A DNA stretch of 64,000 nucleotides from Bactericera cockerelli (GCA_024516035.1 CM044962.1:4402131-4466130), one strand, 5' to 3'. Positions 11,483-22,779 are shown, numbered from the stretch's first letter. Translations and numbers: made by a program. The notes: a model not told the origin generated them from the letters alone.

Positions 11483-11570
11483 AAGGCAAGTTATCATATT
11501 TGTGTTAATCACGATTGTGTTATAACAACTGCTCCAACTAAATCTTTGCTGAACTTTGGTTTCGAATTAA
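11483..11570 (-). repeat. SINE-B fragment (diverged)
   Basis: AAGTTATCATATTTGTGTTAATCACG and the following ACTAAATCTTTGCTGAA correspond to the SINE-B body on the minus strand. The tRNA-like head is lost. Confidence 0.65.
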
Positions 11571-11799
11571 TTTTTTTATTATTATTAAATTCTTTATTAG
11601 ATAGTTTTTTTTCAACAATTGGTAAATTGTTGCGCTCAGATACAATTTACATCTTTTCAGCAACTTGTGGTTGTGGGTAAAATCAATGTTGTTTGGGCAA
11701 GAGAAAAATGACAAAGTAACGCACTGCACTTGTGTGCTAGTGACGTGTTATGAAAAGTATTGGTAATCAGTGATAAGAGATGTACATTATTTCTGAGCT

Positions 11800-11937
11800 G
11801 TAACATTAATTTTATTGAATAAAATTATGAATAATAAAAAGGGAAAAACATCATAAAAATAAACATAAATACAGATGTCCTAACTAAAGGGCAAAGTTAT
11901 AACCTATGGCAATCTCTTCCACCCAAAAATGTGAACA
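11800..11937 (-). repeat. LINE 3'-tail family L fragment
   Basis: It contains CCTAACTAAAGGGC, then a diverged GGGTTATTGCC stretch and CAATCTCTTCCACCCA. This is the reverse complement of the shared family L tail seen at 21545, 38810, 40936 and 63228. Confidence 0.65.
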
Positions 11938-11984
11938 CACAACAAACAGTATAATTGTTAAAGAATAAATGAATGATGGGGGAC

Positions 11985-12256
11985 TCATTAGTCCTAATCG
12001 GGCTGTTTGAACTCAAGCGATATTATTATTTATTTGGCCTTCAATTTTATTTGTCCCGGTAGCTCAGTGGTAAAGGTGGCAGTCCATACATCCAGAAGTC
12101 GCGGGTTCGAAACCCAGCCGGGACATGACAAGTTATCCTCCCATTTGGAATTTGTACCACATTATAATACGTCTTGGGCTTACTGCTGGAATAATGGGAC
12201 TTAATGGTCCTAATATATACGGTAGTATGAATAAGGCGATATTATTATTATATTTT
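11985..12256 (+). repeat. SINE-A copy, preceded by the tail of another copy
   Basis: The tRNA-like head runs from GTCCCGG at 12053 to CCGGGACA at about 12125. It has an A-box-like TAGCTCAGTGG and a B box GGTTCGAAACC (12104-12114). The body carries GCTGGAATAATGGGACTTAA and the tail ends GGCGATATTATTATTA. The short 11985-12030 segment (TTAGTCCTAATCGGGCTG ... GCGATATTATTATT) is the tail of a second copy directly upstream. The T stem of the head does not pair fully, so this is not called as a tRNA gene. Confidence 0.85.
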
Positions 12257-12261
12257 ATTTA

Positions 12262-14135
12262 ATGCTTTGTTTCAAAATATCTCTCTTATTTCTATTAACC
12301 TCGCTTTCTCTACCTCTTCACTTTCTTTCTCTAACTCTTCACTCTCTTTCTCTACCTCTCTCTATCTCTCTTATTCCTCTTTCTTTCTCTACCTCTTCAC
12401 TCTCTTTTCTCTTCTCACCTCCACCTCTTCTCTTTCTCCACCTCTTCACTCTCTTTCTCTTTTCTCCACCTCTCACTCTCTTTCTCTTCTCTCACCTCTT
12501 CACTCTCTTTCTCTTACCTCTTCACTCTCTTTCTCTTTCTCCACCTCTTCACTCTCTTTCTCTTTCTCTACCTCTTCACTCTCTTTCTTTCTACTTCACT
12601 CTCTTTCTCTTTCTCTACCTCTTCACTCTCTTTCTCTTTCTCCACCTCTTCACTCTCTTTCTCTACCTCTTCACTCTCTTTCTCTTTCTCCACCTCTTCA
12701 TCTCTTTCTCTTTCTCTACCTCTTCACTCTCTTTCTCTCTCTCCACCTCTTCACTCTCTTTCTCTACCTCTTCACTCTCTTTCTCTTTCTCCACCTCTTC
12801 ACTCTCTTTCTCTACCTCTCTCCTCTCTTTCTCTTTCTCCACCTCTTCACTCTCTTTCTCTTTCTCTACCTCTTCACTCTCTTTCTCTACCTCTTCACTC
12901 TCTTTCTCTTTCTCCACCTCTTCACTCTCTTTCTCTTCTCTACCTCTTCACTCTCTTTCTCTCTCTCCACCTCTTCACTCTCTTTCTCTACCTCTTCACT
13001 CTCTTTCTCTACCTCTTCACTTTCTTTCTCTACCTCTTCACTCTCTTTCTCTAACTCTTCACTCTCTTTCTCTACCTCTTCACTCTCTTTCTCTACCTCT
13101 TCACTCTCTTTCCTCTTTCTCTACTCTCATCACTCTCTTTCTCTACCTCTTCACTCTCTTTCTCTTTCTCCACCTCTTCACTCTCTTTCTCTCTCTCCAC
13201 CTCTTCACTCTCTTTCTCTCTCTCCACCTCTTCACTCTCTTTCTCTCTCTCCACCTCTCTCACTCTCTTTCTCTCTCTCCACCTCTTCACTCTCTTTCTC
13301 TCTCTCCACCTCTTCACTCTTTTTCTCTTTCTCTACCTATTCACTCTCTTTCTCTCTCTTTACCTATTCACTCCTTTCTCTCTCTCCACCTCTTCACTCT
13401 CTTTCTCTCTCTCCACCTCTTCACTCTTTTCTCTTTCTCTACCTATTCACTCTCTTTCTCTCTCTTTACCTCTTCACTCTCTTTCTCTCTCTCCACCTCT
13501 TCACTCTCTTTCTCTCTCTCCACCTCTTCACTCTCTTTCTCTTTCTCCACCTCTTCACTCTCTTTCTCTTTCTTTACCTATTCACTCTCTTTCTCTCTCT
13601 CCACCTCTTCACTCTCTTTCTCTTTCTCCACCTCTTCACTCTCTTTCTCTTTCTTTACCTCTTCACTCTCTTTCTCTCTCTCTACTTCTTCACTCTCTTT
13701 CTCTTTCTTTACCTATTCACTCTCTTTCTCTCTCTCCACCTCTTCACTCTCTTTCTCTTTCTCCACCTCTTCACTCTCTTTCTCTACCTCTTCACTCTCT
13801 TTCTCCACCTCTTCACTCTCTTTCTCTACCTCTTCACTCTCTTTCTCTTTCTCTACCTCTTCACTCTCTTTCTCTTTCTTTACCTATTCACTCTCTTTCT
13901 CTCTCTCCACCTCCTTCACTCTCTTTCTCTTTCTCCACCTCTTCACTCTCTTTCTCTTTCTTTACCTCTTCACTTCACTCTCTTTCTCTCTCTCCACCTC
14001 TTCACTCTCTTTCTCTCTCTCTACTTCTTCACTCTCTTTCTCTTTCTTTACCTCTTCACTCTCTTTCTCTACCTATTCACTCTCTTTCTCTCTCTATAAC
14101 TCTTCACTCTCTTTCTTTTTCTCTACCTCTTCACT

Positions 14136-14185
<50 letters not shown>

Positions 14186-14192
14186 CTTTCCT

Positions 14193-14228
<36 letters not shown>

Positions 14229-14307
14229 ACTCTTCACTCTCTTTCTCTCTCTTTAACTCTTCACTCTCTTTCTCTCTCTCTAACTCTTCACTCTCTCTCT
14301 CTCCCTC

Positions 14308-14357
<50 letters not shown>

Positions 14358-14381
14358 ACTCTTCACTCTCTTTCTCTTTCT
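12262..14381. repeat. CT-rich minisatellite, left part of a split array
   Basis: More than 2 kb of imperfect tandem units built from CTCTTTCTCTACCTCTTCA and CTCTTTCTCTCTCCACCTC variants. It grades into pure (CT)n at about 14140-14360. Because the strand lacks A-ending stops, two frames stay open for over 600 codons (Ser/Leu/Phe repeats) and are not genes. The array resumes at 20166 after the inserted LINE. Confidence 0.95.
14367..14381. repeat. Left target-site duplication of the LINE
   Basis: The 15 bases TCTCTTTCTCTTTCT are identical to 20166-20180, immediately after the LINE tail. The preceding C also matches, so it may be 16 bp. The surrounding CT array makes the exact edges uncertain. 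Confidence 0.7.
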
Positions 14382-15195
14382 GCCTTTAGTTAATGAAACG
14401 AGGTTATAATGTGCATAATTTTTGTTAAATTTAGAAGATTTAAGTGTATTCTTTACGTGAACATTAAAATATTGTAGTGTTAAGTGTTTTAAATCAAGAT
14501 ATAATGGAAAAACGTACCAGTTACTGAGCGTGGGTTGAAATCCCTTTGTTCTCCGTTGGGCTTTCGGAGTTTCGGCCTCAACACTTCTATACAATAAAGA
14601 CTGAGTAATAAAAGCAAGTTAACGGTATCTTTAAAGATTGTGAAATAAATTGGTTAGATAATTAACTCCTAAAAAAGAACATTCTACTTGTTTATTTAAA
14701 AAAAAAAAAAAATTAGTTATTTTTGGTTAAATAATAATTTTCAAAAGTTGATCGCCATTTTATCCATATTTGTGACGTCAACGAAGTGATAACGGTGATA
14801 ACAGAAATAATATCGCAACACGATAATGAACTTAGAAACACCACAGTTATTCAAGGTATTAATATTAAAGTGATTAAAATAAATTAGCGACACTTGAATT
14901 ATTGAGGAAACATTACGAAGTAAGAAATAAATCGAAAAATAAATAAGAATTATTTCACTATTGAGTGATATTGTGATACAGAAAAGTGACAACTGATAAC
15001 CAATCAATTAACAAAGACATACCTAGCTGCAGCCCATAGTGAAACATTATAAACAACGTAAAACTTACCTGCAAGTTTGTAATACAGGGTGTGACGAAAA
15101 AAAAAAAAATAATAATAAAATAAAAAATAATAAATATTAATAAAAAAAAAAAAAGAAAAAACCTGAATACCAAAATTAAATAATAGCGATTAACG

Positions 15196-16135
15196 ATGGG
15201 AGAAAATAGTGAAGCTCAGAAGATGGAACAGAATCAAATGTTAAGTCAGATTTTAAACACTATACAATTGCTACAGGAGTCCATGGTAGCCAATACAGCA
15301 CATGTGAATGGGGTCAAGGAGGAGATGAAGAAAATAAACATGTCAAATAAGTCAATGGAAAGCAAGATGGATGATATGGTGACGGGCAACGAAGCAGCAA
15401 AAGAAAAAATGGAAACATTAGAGAGCAGAATTGATTATTTCGAAAGGGAAAAAAGAAAAAGAAACATAATCATACATGGATTGCGCGAAAATCATGGCGA
15501 GACGTGGAGAGAACGAGAAATGACAGTCATGGAGTTACTACAGAACAAATTAAAATCAAATGTGCAAATTATGGAAATAGATAGTATTAAGAGAATAGGA
15601 AAAATAAAAGTTAATAAGACTAGACCAATAATTGTAGCTTTTACAACACTTAGAAGAAAAATTGAAATAATGTCACAAAAAAAAGTTTTAAAAGATACAG
15701 ATATTTATATTCAGCAGGACTTTACTGATGAGGTTATTAAAAAGAGAAAAGAGTTGAACCCACTTTTAACTAAATTAAGAAGTGAAGGAAAAAACGGCGG
15801 TTATGAGATACGATACCCTGTATGTAGATGGGAAAAGGTGGAATAATGAACCTAAATTGGATAAACAAAAAAGAAAACCTTCAGAGTCTCCAGAAATAAG
15901 ATCTGATAATTTTCTGAGAGGAAACATTTCAACAAAGAAAATAAAAACTAACAGAACCCTGTATCAAAATAGTAACTCCCAGCTGGATGGTAGTGTGTAT
16001 AACACAGACTCAGACGAATTCGCCTCACCCTCGTTCAATGGTGAAGATAAGGAGGAAGATCAGACCTTACTGACCATGGGGGATAATTCTAATGAAGGGT
16101 TGGGAGGTGTCATAGAGATGGATACAAAAGAATAG
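15196..16135 (+). pseudogene. LINE ORF1: coiled-coil nucleic-acid chaperone, one frameshift
   Basis: ORF1 proteins bind the element RNA and act as chaperones in the retrotransposition particle. The frame from ATG 15196 ends early at 15846 after 216 codons. From about 15795 the expected continuation lies in the +2 frame and runs to UAG at 16133-16135. Residues about 10-95 are rich in Met/Leu/Asn/Lys/Glu heptads (predicted coiled coil). They are followed by KRKRNIIIHGL (about residues 91-101), a signature at the start of the RRM-like domain in many LINE ORF1 proteins. The shifted part holds a hydrophobic/basic stretch (RYDTLYVDGKRW) typical of the end of that domain, then an acidic Ser/Asp/Asn tail. 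The break is one extra A in the run 15789-15794. It could be a real mutation or a sequencing error. Confidence 0.8.
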
Positions 16136-16141
16136 CAATTA
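16133..16141 (+). promoter_or_regulatory. Putative programmed stop-codon readthrough site UAG-CAA-UUA
   Basis: The ORF1 stop is TAG at 16133-16135. The next two codons are CAA TTA, matching the type I leaky context UAG-CAR-YYA known from tobamoviruses and some animal readthrough genes, with AA just before the stop. ORF2 continues in the same frame. No in-frame ATG occurs until 16232, which is already inside the endonuclease domain. What is seen is the motif and the frame; use of readthrough is inferred. Confidence 0.65.
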
Positions 16142-19100
16142 AAAAGAACTAAAATAGTCTCATGGAACTGCCAAGGATTTAAAAATTGGATACAAGAAAA
16201 AGAAAATTTTAAAGACTCAAAAATAATTTGTTTGGTAGAAACTTGGTTAATAATGAGTAAAAATGAAGGGTACAAATTTGATAACTATAAAATATTTTAT
16301 GCAGATGCTGTGAGAGAGAAATCAAGAGGCCATGCTAGTGGGGGTTTAATGGTTTTAATTCATCATAGTTTGGTAGGTGAAATTATAGATTCCAGCATGA
16401 TGTGGATATTCATTAGAATCAAAAATTTAAAACCAGACCTTATCATTGGTCTCGTGTATTTAAACCCAAGTTACAAAAGCAAAGAGTGTTATGATTTATT
16501 AGAAGACACACTGAATAATATAGAAAATAATAATACAGGATGTCACATTATTTTATGTGGTGATTTTAATAGTAGAATTGGGCAAATGCAGAATGATGAT
16601 GAATCTCTATTTGATGGTTCTATGTTATATCACGAGAGAAAATCACATGACTGTACTGTCAACAGCAGGGGTAGGATGCTTTGTGAAATGTTGGATCAGC
16701 ACGGTTTATATTGCTTAAATGGTAGAACTCCAGGAGATTATCCAGGGAATTTTACATTTATAGGGAAACAAGGTAAAAGTACTATTGATTACTTCTGTAC
16801 TAATTTATTAAATATAAATAATGTGGAAAATCTTGAAGTAATACATATGCCAACTAAAGCAGACCACTTCCCTCTGGCATTGACCACAGTAATTAATAAG
16901 GAAAGTAATATTAATTGCACAAAAAACAACAGAACAAAACAAGATAATAACAAAGAAGTCTTGCTATGGAGATGGAAAGAGGACTTTAAACAAAAATATC
17001 AAGAAGATATAAAAAAGATGATTTCAGAACAAGAAAAAACAATAAGTGAACAACAGAGCATCACAGAAAATAATATTTTGTTCAAAAATTATATAGAAAA
17101 AGGTGCTGAAAATAATAATATGCGACTCTTCTTACATAAAAAACCAAAAAAGAAAAAGAAAAACCACTGGTTTGACAGTAAGTGCTGGCTTAAGAAAAAA
17201 GAACTTAGAAGGGCTCTAAGGTTGTGTAAGAAAAAATGTTTTGATGATATCAACACAAAAGAATATTTAAAAATAAGACAAGAATACAAAATAATAATAA
17301 GTGAAGCAAAAGAAAAGAGTAACAGAGACTTAAAAGAAAAATTGTCCAAAGTAAAGGATAGTAAAGGATTTTGGGACACATTAAAAAACTTCAAACCTAA
17401 AAGAGACAGGAATAATAATATAGAGCTAATTAAATGGGAAGAGCATTTGATAAAATCTTACCCTCCTAAAGAAACCATAAGTCTAGACATGCTTGATTGT
17501 AGAAACCTAATTTTGGATACAGATATATCTGAAGGTGAGTTGGAATTAGCACTTATGCAATCTAAAACAAATAAAGCACCCGGGATGGATGAAATTCCTA
17601 GTGAATTTTATAAAAACTTACCAATAGAAGGTAAAGATTGTTTGCTTAAGCTATACAATAAAATATTTGTCACTAGAAATATACCAACAGAATGGACAAC
17701 AGCAGTGCTACACATGTTATATAAAAAAGGTGATCCTCTAAACACAGAAAATTATAGAGGAATAGCATTAATAAACAACATTTGTAAGATTTTCATGAAC
17801 ATAATTCAATCCAGGGTTTACGATTGGGCAGATAAATTAGATATCTTGGATGAAGGCCAAGCAGGGTTCCGCAAAGGACGTGGCTGTAATGACAATCTAT
17901 TCACATTGTATTCAATAATATGTACAAATATAAAAAGAGAAAACAAAATATTCTGCTGTTTTGTTGACTTCAAATGTGCGTTTGACCGGGTGCCTCATAA
18001 TCTGCTTTGGAGACATTTATTTCAAATCGGCCTATCCTCACACATTGTATACTTAATAAAGGAGTTGTATGATAAAGCAAAGATGAGTATTAGAACCCAG
18101 GATGGATTTACTAATCAGATTAATATGTCAATAGGCTTAATGCAAGGCCTTGGAATTAGCCCTCTACTTTTTATTTTGTACCTAAGTGATTTAGTGGAAT
18201 TTCTTAGTGTGAATGGAATACAGGGGTAAAAATAAATGATGATAAGAAAATCTCTACTTTACTGTATGCAGATGATCTGGTTTTATTAGCTGACTCCCCA
18301 GAAAAATTGCAAAAAACCTTGAATATTTTTGGTTCATATTGTGAAAAAAAAGAAATGACCGTGAATGTTAACAAATCAAAAATAATGATATTCAGAAAAG
18401 CTGGCAGAGTTAGCAAAAAATTCAAATTCTATTTACAAGAAGAGGAGTTGGAAATTGTCAGTCAATACTTATATCTGGGAGTAGTTTTTACACCTCAAGC
18501 GTGCTTCAGAGAACAAGCAAAACGCTCCATCAATAAGACATTAGCAGCTAGTTGTGTGGTTAACTCAATGTGGATTAAATCTAAAGTATACTGTTGGGAG
18601 GCTAAAAAGGTAATTTACAAATCTATGATCAAATCAGTCCTCTTGTACGCAGCTGAGATTTGGGGACCACGGTACACAGATGAGATTGAAACAGCACAAG
18701 TTAAATATTTTAAAAATCAGTTTTACTGGCCCCGAAATACACCTAACTACATGGTAAGACATGAAACTGGAACATACAGGATTTCCATGGATATACTAGA
18801 AAAAATGTTGAAATGGTGGATTAAAATACTCAATATGGAAGAATACAGATACCCTAAAATATGTTTCAAGTCACTAAAAGAATTTGAACAAAGAGACCCA
18901 TTAGAGACTAAGCACAACTGGGCAGCTCAGCTAAGAGAAATATTAAATTCTTTAGGATATGAAAATTTATACCAAAATGGCACTGCAGATGAAGTAAAAT
19001 CACATGTAGAAGAAATTATGGAAAAATTTAAAATTAAAATCAAAGAGGAAGACAGTGAAAGAATCAATGAATCAACATACAGCCAAATGTACAAGAAGAT

Positions 19101-19467
19101 AGCAGGAGGAGAGGGAACAGGTTACCTGGCCATGAATACACACATCAGCAAAATTAGAGTAGTAAGTCAGCTCAGAGTAGCTGCAGATAAATGCATAAGA
19201 ATTTATGCTAACAAAATGTCATATATAATTGACACTGAAATGATTTGTTCGGTGTGCAATATGTTGGAACGGGAAACCTTAGACCATCTCCTCTTTAGAT
19301 GTCCAATGTACAGAGAAACAAGGCACTTTATTAGAAAATATACTGTTGAAAATACAGAGCAATCCCTGAAGAATATTCTAATTGTTGATAGCCCTCAGAA
19401 GTTAGATAACATCTACACTTTCATACTAACTATGCTGAAAATTAGAGCTTTCATCATAACAGAATGA
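16136..19467 (+). pseudogene. LINE ORF2: AP endonuclease and reverse transcriptase, one frameshift
   Basis: ORF2 supplies the enzyme that nicks the target and copies the RNA. The endonuclease begins right after the ORF1 stop: SWNCQGF (about 16163), VETW (16235), GDFNSR (16559-16576) and the catalytic ADH (about 16859-16867). The RT block has APGMDEIPSEFYK, GFRKGRGC, FVDFKCAFD and MQGLGISPLLF. The catalytic YADD (18265-18276) lies after a frame change. The first frame stops at TAA 18227-18229, directly after a G run (18223-18226). The rest (about 18230-19467) is in the -1 relative frame, consistent with loss of one G. The C-terminus carries a CCHC motif (C..C..H....C, 19246-19302). No ATG precedes the endonuclease N-terminus, so the start is set by frame continuity with ORF1. 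It is non-functional as written unless the G-run indel is an error. Confidence 0.9.
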
Positions 19468-20165
19468 TGATATTTCAGATCCCAAACAATCAAGCAAAGG
19501 GCAACTCTTTTCTCTTTTTTGGTACCTAAGGGTGAAAATAAATATGTAATTCAAAACCCAACTTACCCATAAGCAGGTTCATAATAAATCATAAAATTCA
19601 TCAATGAGAAACTGAGAAATTAGTAGGTTTAGCTTATAGATTTCACACCAATAAACTTAATAGAACATTTTTATACAAGAACAAAGAAATACAGGCACTT
19701 CAATGTACATAGAAAGTACTATTAATTGTAACTATTTAAACAAAAATTCATAATTTAAAACATTCAACTGTTAATAATAGGAAAATAGGAATCCTCTTTT
19801 TTATGTTGTTTGTTTTTTAAACTCAATGTTTGTTGTTGTTTATTATCAGTAAAACAGTTAAAATTTAAAATTTGTCCCACTGACCTAGTTATGAAAAGCA
19901 AGGTTGTCAGATGAGTTAAAATAAACCAGAAAAAATCTGTTCTCGTGTTGAACAGATTTTTGAACCAAACTTAGTACTTTGGTTTTTGAACTCGTTCAGC
20001 AGAGATTAGGGTTTAATTTTTACCTGTAACTAGTACCTATATTATTTATTGATTTCAGAACTTCCTTATTTATCAATTTATTGCAAACTCTATTTGTAAA
20101 ATTAATTTTATACAAATAAAAATTCTATTCTATTCTATTCTATTCTATTCTATTCTATTCTATTC
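19468..20165 (+). other. LINE 3' UTR and ATTCT pentanucleotide tail
   Basis: AT-rich, without coding frames. It ends CAAATAAAAATTCTATTCTA with eight to nine ATTCT units (about 20123-20165). Microsatellite tails instead of poly-A are known for several LINE clades, such as CR1/RTE-like and I-like groups. Confidence 0.8.
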
Positions 20166-20215
20166 TCTCTTTCTCTTTCTCTACCTCTTCACTCTTTTTC
20201 TCTTCAAAAACTCGT
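20166..20215. repeat. Right target-site duplication and remainder of the CT minisatellite
   Basis: TCTCTTTCTCTTTCT (20166-20180) repeats 14367-14381. The following CTACCTCTTCACTCTTTTTC is the unit of the array at 12262-14381, showing that the LINE split that array. Confidence 0.8.
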
Positions 20216-20329
20216 CCCAAACTCTTTTCACCTCCCTCTTCCTTTCCACAACCTTCATTTGTGCTGTGGTTTCATTTCACATCCTTTGTTTCAATTTTCT
20301 GTTCGAAACCAACATAATTACTCTGTGGA

Positions 20330-20770
20330 GGCAAGACAAGAGAGAAGGAGATACGAGGGAGAGAGAGAGAAAAAGATGAAAAGAGAGAGGGAGGGAAGGA
20401 GGAAAGAGAGAGAGAGAGAAAAATTAATGGAGACAGGGAGGGAGAAGAGATAGAGAGAAGGAGATACGAGGAAGGGAGAGAGAAAAAAATGAAAGGAGAG
20501 AGGGAGGGAAGGAAAGAGAGACAGAGAATAATTAATAGAGACAAGGAGGGAGGGACGGAGAGAGGATGGCTAAGAGGAAGAGAGGAGAGGGAGAGAGGAA
20601 AAAGGGAAAGGCAAGGAAAGAAAAACAGGAAATAGGGGGGGGTGGAAAGAGATAAAAATAGGAAAGGAGAGAAAAAAGAAAGAGAGAGAGAGTGAGGGCA
20701 TAAGGAAAGGGAGAGTGAGCAGAGAGAAGGAGAGAAAAGAAGATTTAAGGAGAGAGAGAGAGAGAGGGTG
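20330..20770. repeat. GA-rich purine tract with tandem structure
   Basis: The GAGAAGGAGATACGAGG ... AAAAGATGAAAAGAGAGAGGGAGG ... AATTAATGGAGAC block recurs twice (about 20340, 20455). No gene. Confidence 0.85.
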
Positions 20771-20927
20771 CATATGAAAAGACAGATAATGAAAAGGACG
20801 AATGAAAATAAAAATATAAAAAGGCTTTTGTCTTCTCCCCAGCCTATTCTGGACCTCTGTCTCTTTGTTTCCTGGAAAGGTGTTTTGAAAAATGAACGCT
20901 TTCCTTTGAATCGTCGACCATTACCAC

Positions 20928-20928
<1 letters not shown>

Positions 20929-20987
<59 letters not shown>

Positions 20988-20988
20988 C

Positions 20989-21019
<31 letters not shown>

Positions 21020-21042
21020 AAGAGAGAGAGAGAGGGAGAGAG

Positions 21043-21092
<50 letters not shown>
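20929..21092. repeat. (GT)n followed by (GA)n microsatellite
   Basis: About 45 bp of GT then about 115 bp of GA with GGGA and AAAG interruptions. Confidence 0.95.
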
Positions 21093-21094
<2 letters not shown>

Positions 21095-21099
21095 ACAAA

Positions 21100-21540
21100 T
21101 AATTTGAGTTTTATAAATAAAAATCGTCCAGTTTGCAAGTTAAAACAGAACCTTCTCGGTCAATTAAGCTTTCCCCGAATCTCTCTTTAGAGTGTTTAGA
21201 ACCAAAACATGAAATTGAAACATTTTTCTCAAGATCTCAAGAAATAATTGTTTTTAATATTATTATTACTCTTTATTATTAAATATTTAATACTAGCTAC
21301 TACATTAAGGCCATTCGCAAAGTCAATAATAGAAAGTTGGATGAGGGAGAGAGGGAGAGACGTACCCCTCCTATCGGAGAGGAAACCAAAGAAGCATTAG
21401 GAGGAGGGACGCAACAGAGGGGGAGAGGGAAGGAGGGACGACAAAGATGTGAAGGGGGGGGGATAGAGGGGGAGGGATGTAGAGAGGGAAAAAAAGCGGA
21501 GGAGAGCGGAGAGAGGAACAGAGTGGAGGGATAAAGAATA
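21100..21540. other. No gene; AT-rich then purine-rich
   Basis: Unassigned AT-rich sequence to about 21330, then a GGGAGAG tract to 21530. Nothing coding recognised. Confidence 0.4.
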
Positions 21541-21544
21541 CAGA

Positions 21545-21730
21545 TAAAAGGTTGGGTGGAAGAGATTGCCACAGGCAATAACCCCGCCCTTTAGGTAGGA
21601 CATTATTGTTATTTTCTTTTTTTTTTTTTTCTTTACTTATTTATTTTGTCATATGTTTGTTTTTTTTTTCTTCTTTTTTTTCTTAATTTTATACTGTTGC
21701 CTGTTTGTCCTCCTAATAAAGCTTATAAAA
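21545..21730 (+). repeat. LINE 3'-tail family L copy
   Basis: It reads GGTTGGGTGGAAGAGATTGC, then CAATAACCCCGCCCTTTAG, an AT-rich stretch and CCTCCTAATAAAGCTTATAA. The AATAAA near the end and the 3' AT run identify it as the 3' end of a reverse-transcribed element. It is in the same orientation as the copies at 40936 and 44520. Confidence 0.75.
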
Positions 21731-21743
21731 AATAAAAAAAAAA

Positions 21744-21925
21744 AAGAGAGAGGGAAAATTTCCTCGACTGTCTGAGAAAAATATGAGAAACACCAGGGCG
21801 AGGGGGAGAGGGGAAAAAAGGGAAAGGGAGGAGGGAGAGATAAAGAATAAAGAGAGAGAGAAAATTCCCTCGACTGTCTGAGAAAAATATGAGAAACACA
21901 AGAAGAGCGAAAACACAACTTCTTT
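21744..21925. repeat. Direct repeat, 108-bp offset
   Basis: AATTTCCTCGACTGTCTGAG with the following AAAAATATGAGAAACAC occurs at about 21757 and again, with CCC for TTT at its start, at about 21865. GGGAAAAAAGGGAAAGG purine DNA lies between. Confidence 0.85.
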
Positions 21926-22071
21926 CTCTTTTTTTTTTCATTTTAAATTTAATGAAAATAAAAGAAGGATAATTACTCGGGGGGAAAGAAAATGAAAAGT
22001 CATCTCGCTGTCATTTATCATCGGAACCGCCCTCTTCAACTCTCTGTTTATACTGCGTTACTTTTAAAAAA

Positions 22072-22215
22072 AGTTATTATATTTGTTTAATCACTTTCGT
22101 GATGTCACAACAACTCAAACTCGCTTTACTAAATCTACGCTGAAACCGGAACTTGAACAAACGACCTCCTGGTTACAAGTCCGGTGCCTTATCGATCAAG
22201 CTACTGAGTTTGGTA
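22072..22215 (-). repeat. SINE-B copy (tRNA-derived)
   Basis: Full-length match on the minus strand: AAGTTATTATATTTG at the body end, then TTTACTAAATCTACGCTGAA, a B-box region (GTTCAAGTTCC, one change) and the head with CGGACTTGTAACC. Confidence 0.85.
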
Positions 22216-22499
22216 AAAAAATTAAATAGTGTACTATTATATTTATTTATTTTTTAAATTTTTTTTTATTTATTATTATTATTTTTTTAATAACAATATA
22301 ACATATACAAAGGTATTTTTCTTAAGCTAAAGCTTCTAAGAAATTCATGCTAAATTCTAGCCGGGATTCTGAAACAGGATTTGCTAATTTTCGTGGACAC
22401 TATCCCTTAACTTTCAGCTTGAAAAAAACTGTAGAGGTCAAATCTTCAATTGAATTTAATTTATTTACTGTGGACAAAGTTAATACCTAAAGTATGTGT

Positions 22500-22775
22500 T
22501 TCACATCTAAGATTAGATACTAAGCCGGGCTTTGTAGCTGTATGTTTTACTCGGTCTTATCCCGCTTGAGCAGGGTTGACCTTGTTCTAACCTTGTGGTT
22601 GAATTTGGTTGGTTTTGGCACATTTCTTACGGCTGGGTGCCCTTCCTAACGCCACCGATTCTATTTGATGTAACGTCCTGGAGTAGGCCGAGTGTTTAAC
22701 CTTCCATTCGCTGGGAATCGTACCAGCTACCCACATTAACCTCACCCAGCCTGGGTAGGGCCGGAAAGGCTCTTT
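22500..22775 (-). repeat. SINE-F body copy
   Basis: The minus strand carries CCAGGCTGGGTGAGGTTAATGTGGGTAGC and the downstream body with ACGGCTGGGTGCCCTTCC (plus-strand reading). The copy shares its 3' half with 2745-3065, and the CTTATCCCGCTTGAGCAGGG tail motif also lies at 24925-24950 in inverse orientation. The head is missing or beyond recognition. Confidence 0.65.
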
Positions 22776-22779
22776 TTCA

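Larger units (their letters stand above)
14382..20165 (+). mobile_element. Near-complete non-LTR retrotransposon (LINE), APE-type, two ORFs
   Basis: The element spans an 814-bp 5' UTR, ORF1 (15196-16135), ORF2 (16136-19467), a 3' UTR of about 650 bp and a pentanucleotide tail of eight or nine ATTCT units. It is bounded by a 15-16 bp direct repeat of the host CT array, as expected of target-primed reverse transcription. ORF1 is a coiled-coil RNA-binding type, and ORF2 has AP endonuclease, RT and a C-terminal CCHC motif, with no RNase H. Two single-base frame breaks, both in homopolymers (A run 15789-15794; G run 18223-18226), interrupt the coding frames, but all key motifs remain. The clade cannot be assigned by eye; CR1-, Daphne- or RTE-like groups are all possible. 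Confidence 0.9.

Noticed and set aside
12053..12125. tRNA gene
   Set aside because: The acceptor stem and B box look right, but the T stem does not pair fully and the same head is joined to the same body at 4608 and 51006. It is a SINE.
12262..14229. Two open frames of over 600 codons with Ser/Leu/Phe repeats
   Set aside because: They follow the CT minisatellite, exist in two frames at once and have no non-repetitive part. The array composition excludes stops.
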